Shown here piece after piece: positions 18,875 through 29,819 of a stretch of DNA of 64,000 nt. The notes under the pieces are model-generated. The model was not told where the DNA came from, made no database searches, and saw nothing but the letters and a program-made list of their open reading frames with translations. The position numbers and the translations under genes are program-made. The first letter of the stretch is position 1; each line of letters starts with the position of its first letter. The stretch is from positions 7,154 to 71,153 of the forward strand of contig USEM01000003.1 of NCBI GenBank assembly GCA_900553695.1. Direction: 5' to 3'. Source of the DNA: an uncultured Clostridium sp. (GTDB lineage: Bacteria > Bacillota > Clostridia > TANB77 > CAG-508).

Positions 18875-18962
18875 AGTAAGTGTCTCCTTTTCATATTATC
18901 CTGAACGGATTATTTATTTGTTGTACCTTAATTATACCACATTATGTAAATTTTTTCAATTT

Positions 18963-20295
18963 TTATTCTCGTCTCCTATCGTCTCCTGGAGTAGGTCCTC
19001 CGTTCATCTCTTTGACCAGAATTCTCGACTTTTTCTATTGCTTCTTCATATTGCATATCTTTATTTTGTTCTAGTAAAGCTAAAACTTTATCTGCTTTAT
19101 TTTCATAAAATCCTGGTGGTACAGTTAATTTATCAACTATTCCATCTCTTCTCATTAGATCATTTACAACTTCTTCTTTTCTAGTTGCTGCATTTTGTCT
19201 TGCATTTCCATCTATTTCATAAACTTGTACTCCTTCTTCTTTTGAAGGTACTCCTCTATCATTTAAGTCTTGTGCTTTATCTAATTCGTTCTCTTTCTTT
19301 GATAAATCCATGCCAGATGTATTCTTCTCAGACATAAATGATCTTTCATCAAATCCTAATTGTCTTACGTTTTTATTAGATAATTCTGGAACTACGGTTC
19401 CCCAATATTTTTGTTTTCCTTCTTGTTTTCTGCAATATAATGTTTCTGGTTCTCCCCACTCGTTTTTTACTACTGCCATAATATTTTTTCCGTCTATATC
19501 GTATGTTGCAAGAGGTTTTTGTTCTACTATTTTATCATTTTGAATAGTTTTTATTGTCACATCTGGATTTTTTCCATGTACTTGTTTGTTAGCTTGTTCA
19601 ATCTCATCAAATTCTTTTTCGCCTTTTTTTCGTCCAAGAATTTTCCAAGAATATATGTCTTTTCCTGGAATTACGCATATCTCCTCATATCCTTTTGCAT
19701 ATTCTACCGCTCTTTGGAATGTATCATCTTCATTTATCTTTTCGTCCTTAATATTTAGCCTAACTACTTGTTTTGCATTTACTTTATACTTTTTGGCAAT
19801 TTCCTCTCTTTTTGTATCATCATCTTTTTGGTTTTCCTTTTCTTCAAGTTCCTCTTCTTGTTCTTTGGGTTCATTGTCTTTAATTTCTTCTTCTTCCTCT
19901 TTTTCTTGTTCCTTTTCTTGCTCCAATTCTTCTTTTGTTAAACCTTTTTTATCCTTCATTTGCTCTTGGAATTTGTCCAGATTAACTTTTTCTTGCTCTA
20001 GTCCTAATAAGTTTATCATATTACCTAAAGCTTTTTTATCTTCTTCTGTATATTTCTCATCTTCTAAAAGACTACTATTAGGGTTCATTTTTCCGTCTTC
20101 TCCAATTGTTGCAATTAGCACACTCTCGCCTTTATAGTTTATATAAATGTTATATGCTCCTTGGTTTTCTCCAATTGTTACATCATTTAAAACAATTTTG
20201 CTTAACTCTAAATTAACATGAGTATAATATTTTTCTTCTTCTTGTTTTTCTTTCTTCATATCTTTCGCTAAATCTTTTCCTTCTTTTTCTTCCAT
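18963..20295 (-). CDS. Acidic, coiled-coil-rich protein of the type IV secretion operon, read with +1 shift at CGG
   Basis: About 443 residues, strongly charged. Residues 115-165 are a Glu/Lys/Gln-rich coiled coil (many repeats of EEEEE and KEQ type). No membrane segment or signal peptide. The last gene of the operon. The zero frame ends with a basic tail from CGG (codon 432); skipping C gives GGPTPGDDRRRE and a stop at 18963. The second reading looks more like a natural protein end and follows the same rule as the other sites, but no family motif decides it. Unknown function; its position suggests an accessory of the secretion apparatus. Confidence 0.65.
19000..19002 (-). other. CGG +1 frameshift site 6 (acidic operon protein)
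   Basis: Context GAA CGG AGG ACC. Skipping C gives GGA GGA CCT ACT CCA GGA and a slightly longer tail. Weakest of the sites, since both frames end within 15 codons. Confidence 0.6.
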
Positions 20296-20310
20296 TTTAA
20301 CCTACTCCTT

Positions 20311-21685
20311 TTATTCAAATTTTAAAGTAAAGTCTGTATTATCTCTAAGTGTAATAAAAACTTTTAAATTTAGCTCTCTTTTATCTATTTTATTTGCATC
20401 AGTAATTATTAAAGTATATTCATGCACACTATCTGTTTCATCATACTCATCAAACTCAACTGCATTTCTATCAAAGAAATTGTTTTGCATTTTTTGAACA
20501 AAATCGTTGTAATTTGAGAAATTCGCATTTTTGTAATTTTCATCTAGTTTTCCATATATATATTTAAAGTCTTTATTATTTAATGCTTCAAAAACTTTAT
20601 TAATTGTTAGTTCTACTTTTTCTTGTTCATTTGATTTCTGATATTCCTCTAAAAATCTTGGTGTATTAATCGTATATGAATCTAGCATTAGTTTATAATC
20701 CATAACATGTGAAATTTTAAATATATAATAATTACCATATGTATCTAAGCATACTAAATATTCTATATCTCCATCTGTATATTTATCAAACTTTGTTAGT
20801 CCTGTTTTTTTCAAGCTATTAACATATTTTGTGTATTCATCAACGGTTGCAAATTCACTGGCGTCTTTTACTGATAATGGATCTAATGATTCCAACTCTT
20901 CAGCTTTTTCCTCAAGATATTTTTTGAAATTTTCAAAACTTCCAAACCTAGTGTTTCTGTATACTTCATCAAGTGTATTATATGCTTCCTCAGGTGAATA
21001 TCTTGCCTTTTGTATATATGATCTCAAGTACCTTTCTGCAACTTCTGAATTACTCATATTAGTATATTGAATAGTATTATATTCATTTTTCTGTATTTCA
21101 ACATGCTTTGTATAATCTATATTGCTTTTACCAGATATACTTGTATTGTATTCTTCACTTGTCATACTAGATATACTAAAGGTTCCATTAATAAAATCTT
21201 CTATAAACTTTATTGTATATTCCCCGTTATTTGATAAATCTAATTTCACAAAAAATGTTGTTCCATTATCATTATCAACTGAATACAATTCTTTAATTAT
21301 TATTATTGTTTTACTAGATAACCCATTTGCATTAAATACTGGAATTCCATTACTCAAAGAGTTAATAGCATTTTGGTTATTTACTCTCAAATATGTAATG
21401 TAGTTCTTTATATTTCTTTCTACTGAAAAGAACACCATTGTTTTATCTTCTTTATGTATTTCTTTATTTAAATACATCTCTTCTGGTTCTTTTTCTATCT
21501 CTGTTTCTGTGTTTGTTATATTGTTATTTTCTTCATTTGTATTTAAACCATTTTGTGTTTTATTGTTATTTGTTTTTGTTTTATTATTAGATAAATTAAT
21601 TAAAATAGCTATTATCACAATAATTGCAATTATGCATAATGCAATTAATATTAAAAGGCCTTTCTTCATGCCGATTATTTCCCAT
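20311..21685 (-). CDS. Membrane-anchored protein with tandem NTF2-like domains (possible VirB8/TcpC analogue), start read through CGG
   Basis: About 457 residues. A single N-terminal membrane segment (LLILIALCIIAIIVIIAILI) is followed by an Asn/Thr-rich linker and an extracellular part. The C-terminal half holds two regions with related patterns (SNSEVAERYLRSYIQKA... and EQEKVELTINKVFEALNNKD...), suggesting two NTF2-like domains as in TcpC/VirB8 proteins; this is inference. The usual start would be the ATG at 21669, which has no ribosome site. A perfect GGAGG sits 6 nt before an ATG at 21685, whose frame meets CGG at codon 5; skipping C joins the two as MGNN-G-MKKGLL. Confidence 0.65.
21671..21673 (-). 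other. CGG +1 frameshift site 7 (TcpC/VirB8-like protein, codon 5)
   Basis: ATG GGA AAT AAT CGG CAT from the ATG with the good ribosome site; skipping C gives GGC ATG AAG AAA in the main frame. Confidence 0.7.
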
Positions 21686-21702
21686 AACTAACCTCCTTTA
21701 TG

Positions 21703-23304
21703 TTATTTTATTGGCTCAATTATATAATGGAAATTTAAAAATGCTGCTGAAGTAGAACTAATAAAATGGCTTACTGATTTAAATGGTCCATTATGTCCTC
21801 TTGCAGAATCTAATACATAAAATTTGTAACCCTGTTCTTTATATTCATCTGAAAGAGGTAAAACTGCTAATATATGTCCCTTTTCACTTCCAATTACTGC
21901 TTTTCCATTTTCAAGTGCTGCTAAGGCTTGCTCTGTGCTACCTACTATTGTAGATCTACAATTATAGTATTTAGTTAGAAGATCTGAATTGCATATTCCA
22001 CTATAAACACTTCCTTCTCCTGGCCAATAATAACTTCGATAATTGCTTCCATAATATTCCTCCAATGTGTCAACATATGTAACGGGTGTTATTGAGGTGT
22101 CATCACAAAAACCAGCTAAAATCATTGCCATACTCGTTGGTCCACATCCTGATGTAGGAATATCTGAAGTTCCATATTTCCTAGCAAAATTGTTTTGTAG
22201 GTAATGTGGGAACTTATATCCTGCTGCAGTCAAAAATTCTCCGTCAAAACCTCCAGAATTTGTTTTTTCTTCATATGTAAATATTTCTTCTTCATTGCTA
22301 CTATTTCTTGTTATAGAAAGATTTGGTGCATAACTAATTGCATTTATTTGAGCTTGCGTATAATATATATAGTATTTTCTTGCAAAAACCTCTCCTGCAT
22401 CAGATTCACTTGCAAAGTTATAAACTCCCTTAACATATGTTTCAAACTGTGCATCTCTTGAAGGTATATGAACACTTGCACCACCTTCAAGTTTACACCA
22501 CCAATTATCCCAAATGAAACGATTAAATTCCCATGAATTAATCTCATACTGACTGGCAGCTTTTTCAAATACTGTTACAAAAGTATAACCATTTCTTTCT
22601 GGTAAGTGCCCAAAATTATACGCTATTGCTGTTAAAGCATATAACTGCTGTTGAGATAATTCAATTGAGTTTGTATAACTAATAACATAATTATACACTC
22701 CTTCTCGAACCTCGTCACCAACTTTATCTACAAGTTCTTTTTCTATGTATATGTTCATTGCACTTACTTCTTCATTGGTGTAAGTCGCGTTGCTTCCTCT
22801 TGTTAAAAAGCCATTTACATAGTCTTTAACATTTTCAACTGTTTTTTCTTCTTCTCCGTCAAAAACCTTTCCTTGACATGCAAAACTATCTTGATGTGAT
22901 TTCCATTGTAAATCGGAATTTCCTATTGTAGGCCATCCAACACCATCACCATACATCTTGTAAAACATACCATCTGAGCTTTGTGGAGCATCTCCAGTAT
23001 GTGAAAATTGCTTAAGATATGCTTCTAAACTACTTGTTCTAACAGAAGATATTAAGTCATCTTGATTATCTTTATTGGTTCCTCCTCCATCCAATATTGA
23101 ATCAAATAAAGCTACAACACCAAGTATTAAAAATGCTACAGCCATAACTTTTACCATTACTATTAAAACTGGTAAAATAGCTGTTTTTATTGCATTTAAA
23201 ATTATTTTTTTGGCTTCACTTTTGGCTTTCTTTTTAGCTACTTCTTTTGCACTTTTTAAAGCTTCATTTTCCTGTCTTTGATTATCTCTTTCTTCTGATG
23301 TCAT
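21703..23304 (-). CDS. Membrane-anchored lysozyme-like and C39-type peptidase fusion
   Basis: 533 residues. A Lys/Glu-rich cytoplasmic head and one membrane segment (about 40-70) are followed by a lysozyme-like domain (LYALTAIAYNFGHL, FIWDNWW) and, after a linker, a papain-like domain with the catalytic Cys in SGCGPTSMAMILAGF and the His in GHILAVLPL, resembling peptidase C39-like proteins. Gram-positive conjugation systems use two-domain wall hydrolases of this kind to open the peptidoglycan, so this is the probable VirB1 analogue of the operon. Confidence 0.78.
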   Translation of the reverse strand: MTSEERDNQRQENEALKSAKEVAKKKAKSEAKKIILNAIKTAILPVLIVMVKVMAVAFLILGVVALFDSILDGGGTNKDNQDDLISSVRTSSLEAYLKQFSHTGDAPQSSDGMFYKMYGDGVGWPTIGNSDLQWKSHQDSFACQGKVFDGEEEKTVENVKDYVNGFLTRGSNATYTNEEVSAMNIYIEKELVDKVGDEVREGVYNYVISYTNSIELSQQQLYALTAIAYNFGHLPERNGYTFVTVFEKAASQYEINSWEFNRFIWDNWWCKLEGGASVHIPSRDAQFETYVKGVYNFASESDAGEVFARKYYIYYTQAQINAISYAPNLSITRNSSNEEEIFTYEEKTNSGGFDGEFLTAAGYKFPHYLQNNFARKYGTSDIPTSGCGPTSMAMILAGFCDDTSITPVTYVDTLEEYYGSNYRSYYWPGEGSVYSGICNSDLLTKYYNCRSTIVGSTEQALAALENGKAVIGSEKGHILAVLPLSDEYKEQGYKFYVLDSARGHNGPFKSVSHFISSTSAAFLNFHYIIEPIK

Positions 23305-23333
23305 ATTTACTCACCTTCTTTTATTACTTTAAT

Positions 23334-23360
23334 AGGCAGATAAATTTGCTATATCCGCCT
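23334..23360 (-). terminator. Hairpin between VirB6-like gene A and the hydrolase gene
   Basis: AGGCGGATA...TATCTGCCT inverted repeat with one wobble; only a short T-rich tail, so possibly an attenuator. Confidence 0.5.
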
Positions 23361-23367
23361 ATGTTAA

Positions 23368-26095
23368 TTATAATAAATCTACGATATTTTTATATATTTC
23401 TTTTGCATTATCTTCGCCTAAAGTATTATCGTTAATTCTAAGATTTTTTACTGTTTCAACAAACTCTGTTTGGTTCTTTCCTTTTGCAAATTTTGCTATT
23501 TTCTTTAAGTTTGCATAGTAACTTGCTGAACCCCATTTTACTTTTGCTTTAGCAACTTCCTCTGGTGCTTTTATTCCAAGTTTTGAATATTCTTTTAATT
23601 CATCTCCTGTTACTCCCTTTTGCATTGCTTTTCTTATTTCTGCTGCATCTGTTATTCCATTATCTAAGAATTGTTGTGTTGCTGCCTTTATTCCAGATTC
23701 TCCTCCAAATGCATTTAATAGTTTTTCATCTTGTGCTATTTGTTTATATCCATCACTTTTATAGAAATCTTTATCAAATTTTGAGTTATTATATGCTTCA
23801 ACACCCATTGCACCCTTCTTGTAGGTTTCAAATAGATTGCTTGCACCTTCTTCTAATCTTCCTGTTAAATTTCCTCCTGCATGGTATCCTATTCCAGCTG
23901 CACCCACTATCTTTGTTGCCGCATCACTTGGGTTTGTTAATAAATCTCCATCAGCTATTTTAGCTGCCATTCCTATAGTTCCCGCTGCTAGGCCTAAGGC
24001 TGCACCTCCAGCAACTCTTGTAAACTTTTTGCCATAGCTCTTTAGATTATCTGCTCCATATATATATTTTTTTCCTAATGCACTTAAACCTGCTCCAATT
24101 CCACCGCTTGTTCCGGCTATCTCCACTTGATGAACTAGAACTGCTATTTGCTGCATTTGCTGCCATTACTGGTGCTGGCCCACTTGATACTGTTGGAACT
24201 CCTCCTTCACTTCCTGCTACGGCTTCTGCTCCAGTTTCATTATTTTCATTTGCACTTGTGCTTCCACTTGAGCTTCTTGTTGCAGTTCTTACTCCTTTTG
24301 GTGCTCCTGAACCGCTTCCATCTTTACCTTCACCTTTTGGTGGTTTTGCTTTCATTTTATTTAGCATGCTCATTACCATTGCTCCACCTGCTGCAGCTCC
24401 TAATGTTCCTACTGGTGTTGATGATTTGATTCCAAACATTTCCTTTATTAATTTTTCTGCTGGTACTAAGAAACCTAGTGCTACTATTGCATATAACATA
24501 TTTGTTGTTGCAAAATCAATAGCATTTCCTATTAATAAAGTATATAGCAAGAAATGTACTGGTTGTATTAGACAATTAAATATGTATTCTCTTAGCCAAA
24601 AGCTAAAAGCCTGTGCCTTATTATCTTTTATTTTATCTAGTGGGTAAGTAAGTGCTATCATTGGTGCTATCATGGTTAAGAAGGCCATATATATTACCCT
24701 CTTTAAATACTGCACTGTAAACACTCCTGTTAGTATTACTAATGCAAGGTACATAACTGTATATCCCGCAACATCCCACATGTCTTTCTTTACATCTTTA
24801 TAACTTTCGCCAATTTTATTTCTAATGTCACTCATTAGTATATCTTTTTCATAGTCTTCACTTGAGCTCTTTGTTGCAACATTATTTCTTATAATGTTGT
24901 TTGCATTTTCTGTCATATCAAGCATAAATGCCATTATATAATGTAATGTAAATAGTATACATATTGCAACAATCCAGTCTTTAAGCATATTTTTATATTT
25001 TGCTTTATCGTTTGCTGACGCACTACTTAGTATTATTCTAATACCTATATATAAAAGTACTGATAGCAGACCAACTAGTGCTATTGTTCTTAATGCAATA
25101 TACCATTTTGATACATAGCTTTGAAGTTTGTTGGCAGGTGAACCTATTGTTCTCGCCCCATCAACATCTGTTACCGTTATAATTTCGTATACTGCTACAC
25201 TAACGCTTCCTTTTGCATTAGGATCTCTTGAACCTGCAGGAAAATTAGATATTTTCTGTAGTTGATATCTTTTATCTGCGCTTGTTATCCATTCATATGT
25301 TACAGTTTGTTTTCCTGTTTCTGTTTTTGTCTCTCCTTCTGTGACTTTATCAGAGTTTGATTTATTATATCCATACGAATTTAGCCATTTAGTTACATAA
25401 TCATCTGGTTGTTCCTCTGTTTCGCCACTTGTTCCCTCTAAAATCTTTAAAATTAAACTCATTGTTGTTCCTGAGGCACTATAAACAAGTTCATATTTCA
25501 CTCCATTGCTTGTCCATGTATATTTTGGAACCTTCCTTTCCTTGTCGGTTGCAGAATTATATCCATACTTTTCTAAAAGTTCATCTCTTTTTTCTGTAGA
25601 GGCTCCTCCGCCAGTTTCTGTTTGTACAGGTCTATTATTAGCATCATATGTTATAGTAGTAGTTCCATTATATATAATGTTTGTGGTTTCATTCTCTGTT
25701 CCACCAAATCCATAGGAAGTAGTCCATTGTTTATATTCTAATGTATTCTTTTTTGTTTTAGTTGTAACTTTTCCTGCTGTCCATTCTGTTTCGTTCGGTT
25801 TAATAAAATTTGCATCCAAGGAAACAATGGCATTTGCAAAAATCAATCCTGGTGAGTATTTTATTTCATATTCGCTTCCATTTTTTATTTCATTGGTTCC
25901 TATCATCATTGTTTGCATTATTTGTACACCAACATCTCCAAGATAAGCAATTAAATAAAATACTCCTGAAATAAGTTTTTCTCCAGCTGATTTTGCACAA
26001 ACATAATTTGGCATAATAAAATTACTCAACATTATTAGTGTTATAAATACTGTTAACATTTTTTTTGTTAGATTGTTTTTAATTAATTGTTTCAT
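23368..26095 (-). CDS. VirB6/TrbL-like polytopic membrane protein A, read with +1 shift at CGG
   Basis: About 908 residues. Signal-like N-terminus (ending NYVCAKSAGEK), a Thr-rich extracellular domain, then a cluster of membrane helices between residues about 340 and 580 (ALRTIALVGLLSVLLYIGIR, YLALVILTGVFTVQYL, LYAIVALGFLVPAEKL). A Ser/Gly-rich linker follows, then a C-terminal soluble domain of about 245 residues. Linker and C-terminal domain are in different frames; the join is a CGG at codon 661 (GDS-G-TSGGIGAG). The neighbouring paralogue B has the same arrangement at the same position. Likely inner-membrane channel component of the secretion system. Confidence 0.85.
24113..24115 (-). other. 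CGG +1 frameshift site 8 (VirB6-like A)
   Basis: Context AGC CGG AAC AAG. Skipping C gives GGA ACA AGC GGT GGA and opens 248 residues conserved in paralogue B. The zero frame stops after about 22 codons. Confidence 0.92.
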
Positions 26096-26189
26096 TTACT
26101 GTTTTCCCCTTCCTTCAAAGGTTTCGTCTATTCTATTATACCATATTTTTCCTTATGTTTAAAGTTTTTATGTAAATTTCATACATAAA

Positions 26190-28145
26190 TTATACATTTT
26201 TTTCTGCTAATTTATTTAAGTTTGTCTCCATAAATTCAAATTCTTTTCTAGTTGGAGTTATTTGCAAAATTGCAGTATCTCCACCTACTTTAAATAAGCC
26301 TTCACCTATTGTACAAGTTACTAGAAAGTTTGCTTCACCTTCACTTAGTTTGAATACTTCTTTTAGGTATTGTATTTCAGATTTATCTTGTGCCAAGAAT
26401 AATTTTGTATCTGAAGACGTTAAAACTGCTTGTGCTTCTGGTTTTTCATAAAAGTCTTGGAATCTTTGTGATACTATAGCTAATGATACATTTCTTTTTC
26501 TTGCACGTCTTGCCATTTTATTTAAGAAATCTACTGCTTCTGGGAATGGTAATAGCATCCATGCTTCATCAACTAGTACTCTCTTTTTACTTGCTTTATT
26601 TCTATCTTCACTGTTTTTCTTTACAAATTTTTCCCATATCCAAGATAGTAGTATTTGTTGTGCAAGAGGTCTTGCAAATCTTTCTTCTAGTTGAGAAATA
26701 TCTAGGTTTATAAATGGTATTCCTTCTAGTAAATCAAATGTAGATTGTCCATCGAAATATGCCATTTGTCCATTTAACTCTCTTACATATTGTTTCATAA
26801 CCTTTTTTAAGTAACTATAGTGGAATGTATAGTTTTCATCCGTATTTTCTTCTGCTTTTTTAAGTAATGTTTTATACCAAGAACCTATTGTAGGCATTTC
26901 TTTCTTTTCTCTACCAATATTCCCCAGTCTACCCATTTGGCCATTTACATATAAACTGCTTGGATCTGCCGTTATTCCACATCTTGTGTATTCTTCCGCA
27001 ACAGCTTCAGCAATTATTTGTTTTGTAAGCTCGTTTACTTCTTCACTTCTTGTACTTCCTCTTGCCATTGTAATTAAAGCTTGTGTTACGTCTTCTATTT
27101 TATTTTCAACATTTAGAACTATTCTTTCTCTTCCTGTTATTTCGTCTTTAATTTTTTCTTCTTCAATATCGAATAGGTTTATTATAGTATTTGATGTTGG
27201 ACTAAGTACTACATTTATTCCTCCTAAGCTTTCTGCCACTATTTTGTACTCACCTTCTGCATCTAGTGCTAAACTTTCTATTCCCATTAATACTGCTGAA
27301 CGAGATATTAATGTTTTCATTGTAACAGATTTACCAGCACCAGATTTAGCAAATACAACCATGTTATAGTTTGCTAGGCTTGGATGGAAATTGTCGAATA
27401 AAACTGGTACTCCTGTTTGTTTGTTCATGCCTAGAGGTATTCCTGTTAAGTGTCCTACTTCTGAAGTTGTAAAAGGAAATACTGTTGCCATTGAGTTACG
27501 GTCGAAAGTATGTGTTTTTTTAATTGAATTTTTCATAAGTGGTACATTAGATTGAAATGCTTCATCTTGCATGGCCCATGCAGATTTTATTCCAACTAAT
27601 GTTTTAGAAAGCTCTGTTGCTAAAAGTTTTGAATATGCATCTAAGCTTTGTAAATTGTATGCAAATAGTGTTGCTACAACTGATGCCTCAAAAAGTTTAT
27701 TAAAACCTGATGCGATTTCATCTCTTAGTCCTTCTGCCTCTAGTCTTTTTTGTGATAATATACTTTCACGGTTTATATTTCCTCTATCTGCTGCAACAAT
27801 TCTCTCTGTTTCTAATTGGTTTATTACCCTATTTAATTCATTTTGAGATTTTGCTTCTGGTACAGGGTTAATATATACAGATGTGTTTATATCTCCAAAC
27901 AAATACATATCCCTAAAAAGCTCTGGGAATGTGCACATACGTGGTAGGTTTGATACAAAGAAACTTCTTGCATATCTTGTTGTATTTGAAATAATCTCTA
28001 AATGGTCAATATTTGATGCATCAATTCCAGATGGTGCAATTAGTTCTTTTATTGTTTTCTTTCTTAAAATATCATACTCTGGTTCTTCAGGTCTCAAACT
28101 ATTTTGCATTTGAAATTCGTCTAGTTCTCTTTGTTTTTTGCTCAT
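26190..28145 (-). CDS. VirB4-family ATPase, motor part
   Basis: 651-residue ATPase that powers type IV secretion. Walker A FAKSGAGKSVTMK (about residues 265-277), Walker B RVLVDEAWMLL (about 530), and the SQRFQDF segment downstream are typical of VirB4/TrbE proteins. Its N-terminal part is short: the first portion of a usual VirB4 is encoded by the preceding gene, whose end it overlaps by 47 nt. GAAGGGGG precedes the ATG at 28145. Confidence 0.93.
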   Translation of the reverse strand: MSKKQRELDEFQMQNSLRPEEPEYDILRKKTIKELIAPSGIDASNIDHLEIISNTTRYARSFFVSNLPRMCTFPELFRDMYLFGDINTSVYINPVPEAKSQNELNRVINQLETERIVAADRGNINRESILSQKRLEAEGLRDEIASGFNKLFEASVVATLFAYNLQSLDAYSKLLATELSKTLVGIKSAWAMQDEAFQSNVPLMKNSIKKTHTFDRNSMATVFPFTTSEVGHLTGIPLGMNKQTGVPVLFDNFHPSLANYNMVVFAKSGAGKSVTMKTLISRSAVLMGIESLALDAEGEYKIVAESLGGINVVLSPTSNTIINLFDIEEEKIKDEITGRERIVLNVENKIEDVTQALITMARGSTRSEEVNELTKQIIAEAVAEEYTRCGITADPSSLYVNGQMGRLGNIGREKKEMPTIGSWYKTLLKKAEENTDENYTFHYSYLKKVMKQYVRELNGQMAYFDGQSTFDLLEGIPFINLDISQLEERFARPLAQQILLSWIWEKFVKKNSEDRNKASKKRVLVDEAWMLLPFPEAVDFLNKMARRARKRNVSLAIVSQRFQDFYEKPEAQAVLTSSDTKLFLAQDKSEIQYLKEVFKLSEGEANFLVTCTIGEGLFKVGGDTAILQITPTRKEFEFMETNLNKLAEKNV

Positions 28146-29289
28146 TTGTATTTCCCCCTTCTTCTGTATTATTTAACTTTTCAATTGCTTTTTCAGCAAC
28201 ATCTTTACCAACATATTTTTCATTTTCTTTAAGTAAAACTTCTGCCATTTGTTTTACTAATTCTTCAAAATTTTTCTCTTTTTTCTTTATTTTTCTTTCT
28301 TTTTCTAATCTAACTTCATCAATTGTTTCTTTTGCAAGATCAATTGCTTTTTCTTCAATTTGACTATCTATTGCCTTCATTCTCTTATCCAATACATCTG
28401 GTGCTGTTGCATATAGTTCATTGTAACCTGCTCTAATAGCCCTTTCTACGCTGTAAGTTTCTGACTCATCTCTGTTATAAGCTACATATAGTAATTCTAC
28501 TAATTCTTCTGAATTTAAAATTTTACACTTCATTTCACAAGCAAATAATGATCTTATTAAACTTTGTGCTCTTGTATATAGTTCTGAGAAAATCATATTT
28601 TTCTTTTCTTCTTCGTCTAATAAATCTGTAGCTATTTCTGCACTGTAGTATGGAACTACAATGTAGTAATGCTTTCTAAGTACATTCTTGTTTTGACTTG
28701 TTTTTTGAATGTTATCAATTATATCTTGTCCATACTCATACAAATGTTTAATTCTCATTAATTCTCTTTTTAACATATCTAATTGATTTTCATTATAGGT
28801 TTCGTTTTTAAGCATTCTATTATATTCTTGTTGTTTTGCATCTAATTCTTTCTTTATCTCTGTTAATCTACTTTTGTAATTTTGAATACTATCACTAATG
28901 TTGATTGTTCTTGTTTGTGTATAAAGTTGTATTGGATATCTTAAAGTATTTAAAAACTGTATAAACCCAGCCTCAACCGCTGTTTTTTCCATTTGAGACA
29001 TAAGGTCATAATTTATTCCTTCGCACTCAATTACCATTAAGTATTTTTGTCCTTTGTCTTGCACTATCATGTTATCTTCAATCTTATCAAATTGCATAAA
29101 TTTAAAAATTGATTTTTTTGTGTATTCTGTTGCAACTTTAGTTGTAGAACCTGGAGTATTAACTTTTTCTTCTTCCTCAATTTTTTTCTTGTTTTTGTAA
29201 GTTAAATACCAGTATATAAAAGCTAATATTATTATGAAAAATATAAGCATTACCAAAATTATTGTTAAGCTATTCATTAAATTATCCAT
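28099..29289 (-). CDS. Membrane-anchored VirB4 N-terminal-like protein
   Basis: 396 residues. One N-terminal membrane helix (TIILVMLIFFIIILAFIYWYL), then a domain resembling the N-terminal portion of VirB4-type proteins (MVIECEGINYDLMSQMEKTA, QTRTINISDSIQNYKSRL) with a long helical region and a charged tail. It is separated from the ATPase gene only by an overlap in another frame with no CGG there, so it is a true split rather than a frameshift. The ATG at 29289 follows GGAGG and overlaps the PrgI stop. Confidence 0.78.
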   Translation of the reverse strand: MDNLMNSLTIILVMLIFFIIILAFIYWYLTYKNKKKIEEEEKVNTPGSTTKVATEYTKKSIFKFMQFDKIEDNMIVQDKGQKYLMVIECEGINYDLMSQMEKTAVEAGFIQFLNTLRYPIQLYTQTRTINISDSIQNYKSRLTEIKKELDAKQQEYNRMLKNETYNENQLDMLKRELMRIKHLYEYGQDIIDNIQKTSQNKNVLRKHYYIVVPYYSAEIATDLLDEEEKKNMIFSELYTRAQSLIRSLFACEMKCKILNSEELVELLYVAYNRDESETYSVERAIRAGYNELYATAPDVLDKRMKAIDSQIEEKAIDLAKETIDEVRLEKERKIKKKEKNFEELVKQMAEVLLKENEKYVGKDVAEKAIEKLNNTEEGGNTNEQKTKRTRRISNAK

Positions 29290-29639
29290 TATTTTTTTCC
29301 TCCTCTGTTCCAAGGTATGTATATATTACATTTCCTCTTCTTTTAAATTTCATCCATTTTAAAAATGTAGTATCAATATTTTCTCCTCCAGCTTTTCTTG
29401 TTATTTCTAGTGCATTCGTATCCGGAATTTTAAATGTTGCCACAACAAACCCTAAAGCCGCACATGCTATAGTTAATGCTATTCCAAGCCATGTTAGCTT
29501 TAATAGTGTACCAAAAATAAAATAGAATATCAATCCCACAGCTCCAGCTGCACAAGTGTATATTAGTGATTTTGTCGTAAAAATCATTAACACCCTTCCG
29601 TTCTCCTTTTACATTTCTTGGTATATTGTATGTTGCCAA
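29282..29639 (-). CDS. prgI: PrgI family protein, read with +1 shift at CGG
   Basis: 118 residues, the normal PrgI length. PrgI proteins are small membrane proteins next to VirB4 in Gram-positive type IV systems. The N-terminus MATYNIPRNVKGE and the body (two membrane helices, then AGGENIDTTFLKWMKFKRRG) are in different frames. The codon between is CGG (codon 14); skipping C reads KGEGRVLMIFTTKSLIY, matching the family's GEGR motif. The start is TTG at 29639 with AGGAGGAG upstream. Without the shift the protein would lack its conserved N-terminus. Confidence 0.88.
29598..29600 (-). other. CGG +1 frameshift site 9 (PrgI)
   Basis: Context GAA CGG AAG GGT. Skipping C gives GGA AGG GTG TTA ATG, restoring the GEGR motif and the rest of PrgI. 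Confidence 0.9.
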
Positions 29640-29787
29640 TTTAAACTCCTCCTTTGATAAATGCTTTCTAACCTAAAATTAGATATATTTATTATAGCAA
29701 AATTTGTATCATTTTGAAACATTTTTAGCGAATGTAATCGAAATATAATATTTTTGTAACATTTTTGTAACATTTTTAACATTTAAA

Positions 29788-29818
29788 GAGGATGTAGTGC
29801 ATTCTACATCCTCTCTTT
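29788..29818 (-). terminator. Hairpin after VirB6-like gene B
   Basis: Perfect GAGGATGTAG/CTACATCCTC stem with 6-nt loop, T-rich on both sides; lies between the VirB6-like B stop and the PrgI promoter region. Confidence 0.8.
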
Positions 29819-29819
29819 T

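Noticed and set aside
28099..28145. VirB4 split as another CGG frameshift
   Set aside because: There is no CGG in the overlap, and the second gene has its own good ribosome site and start.
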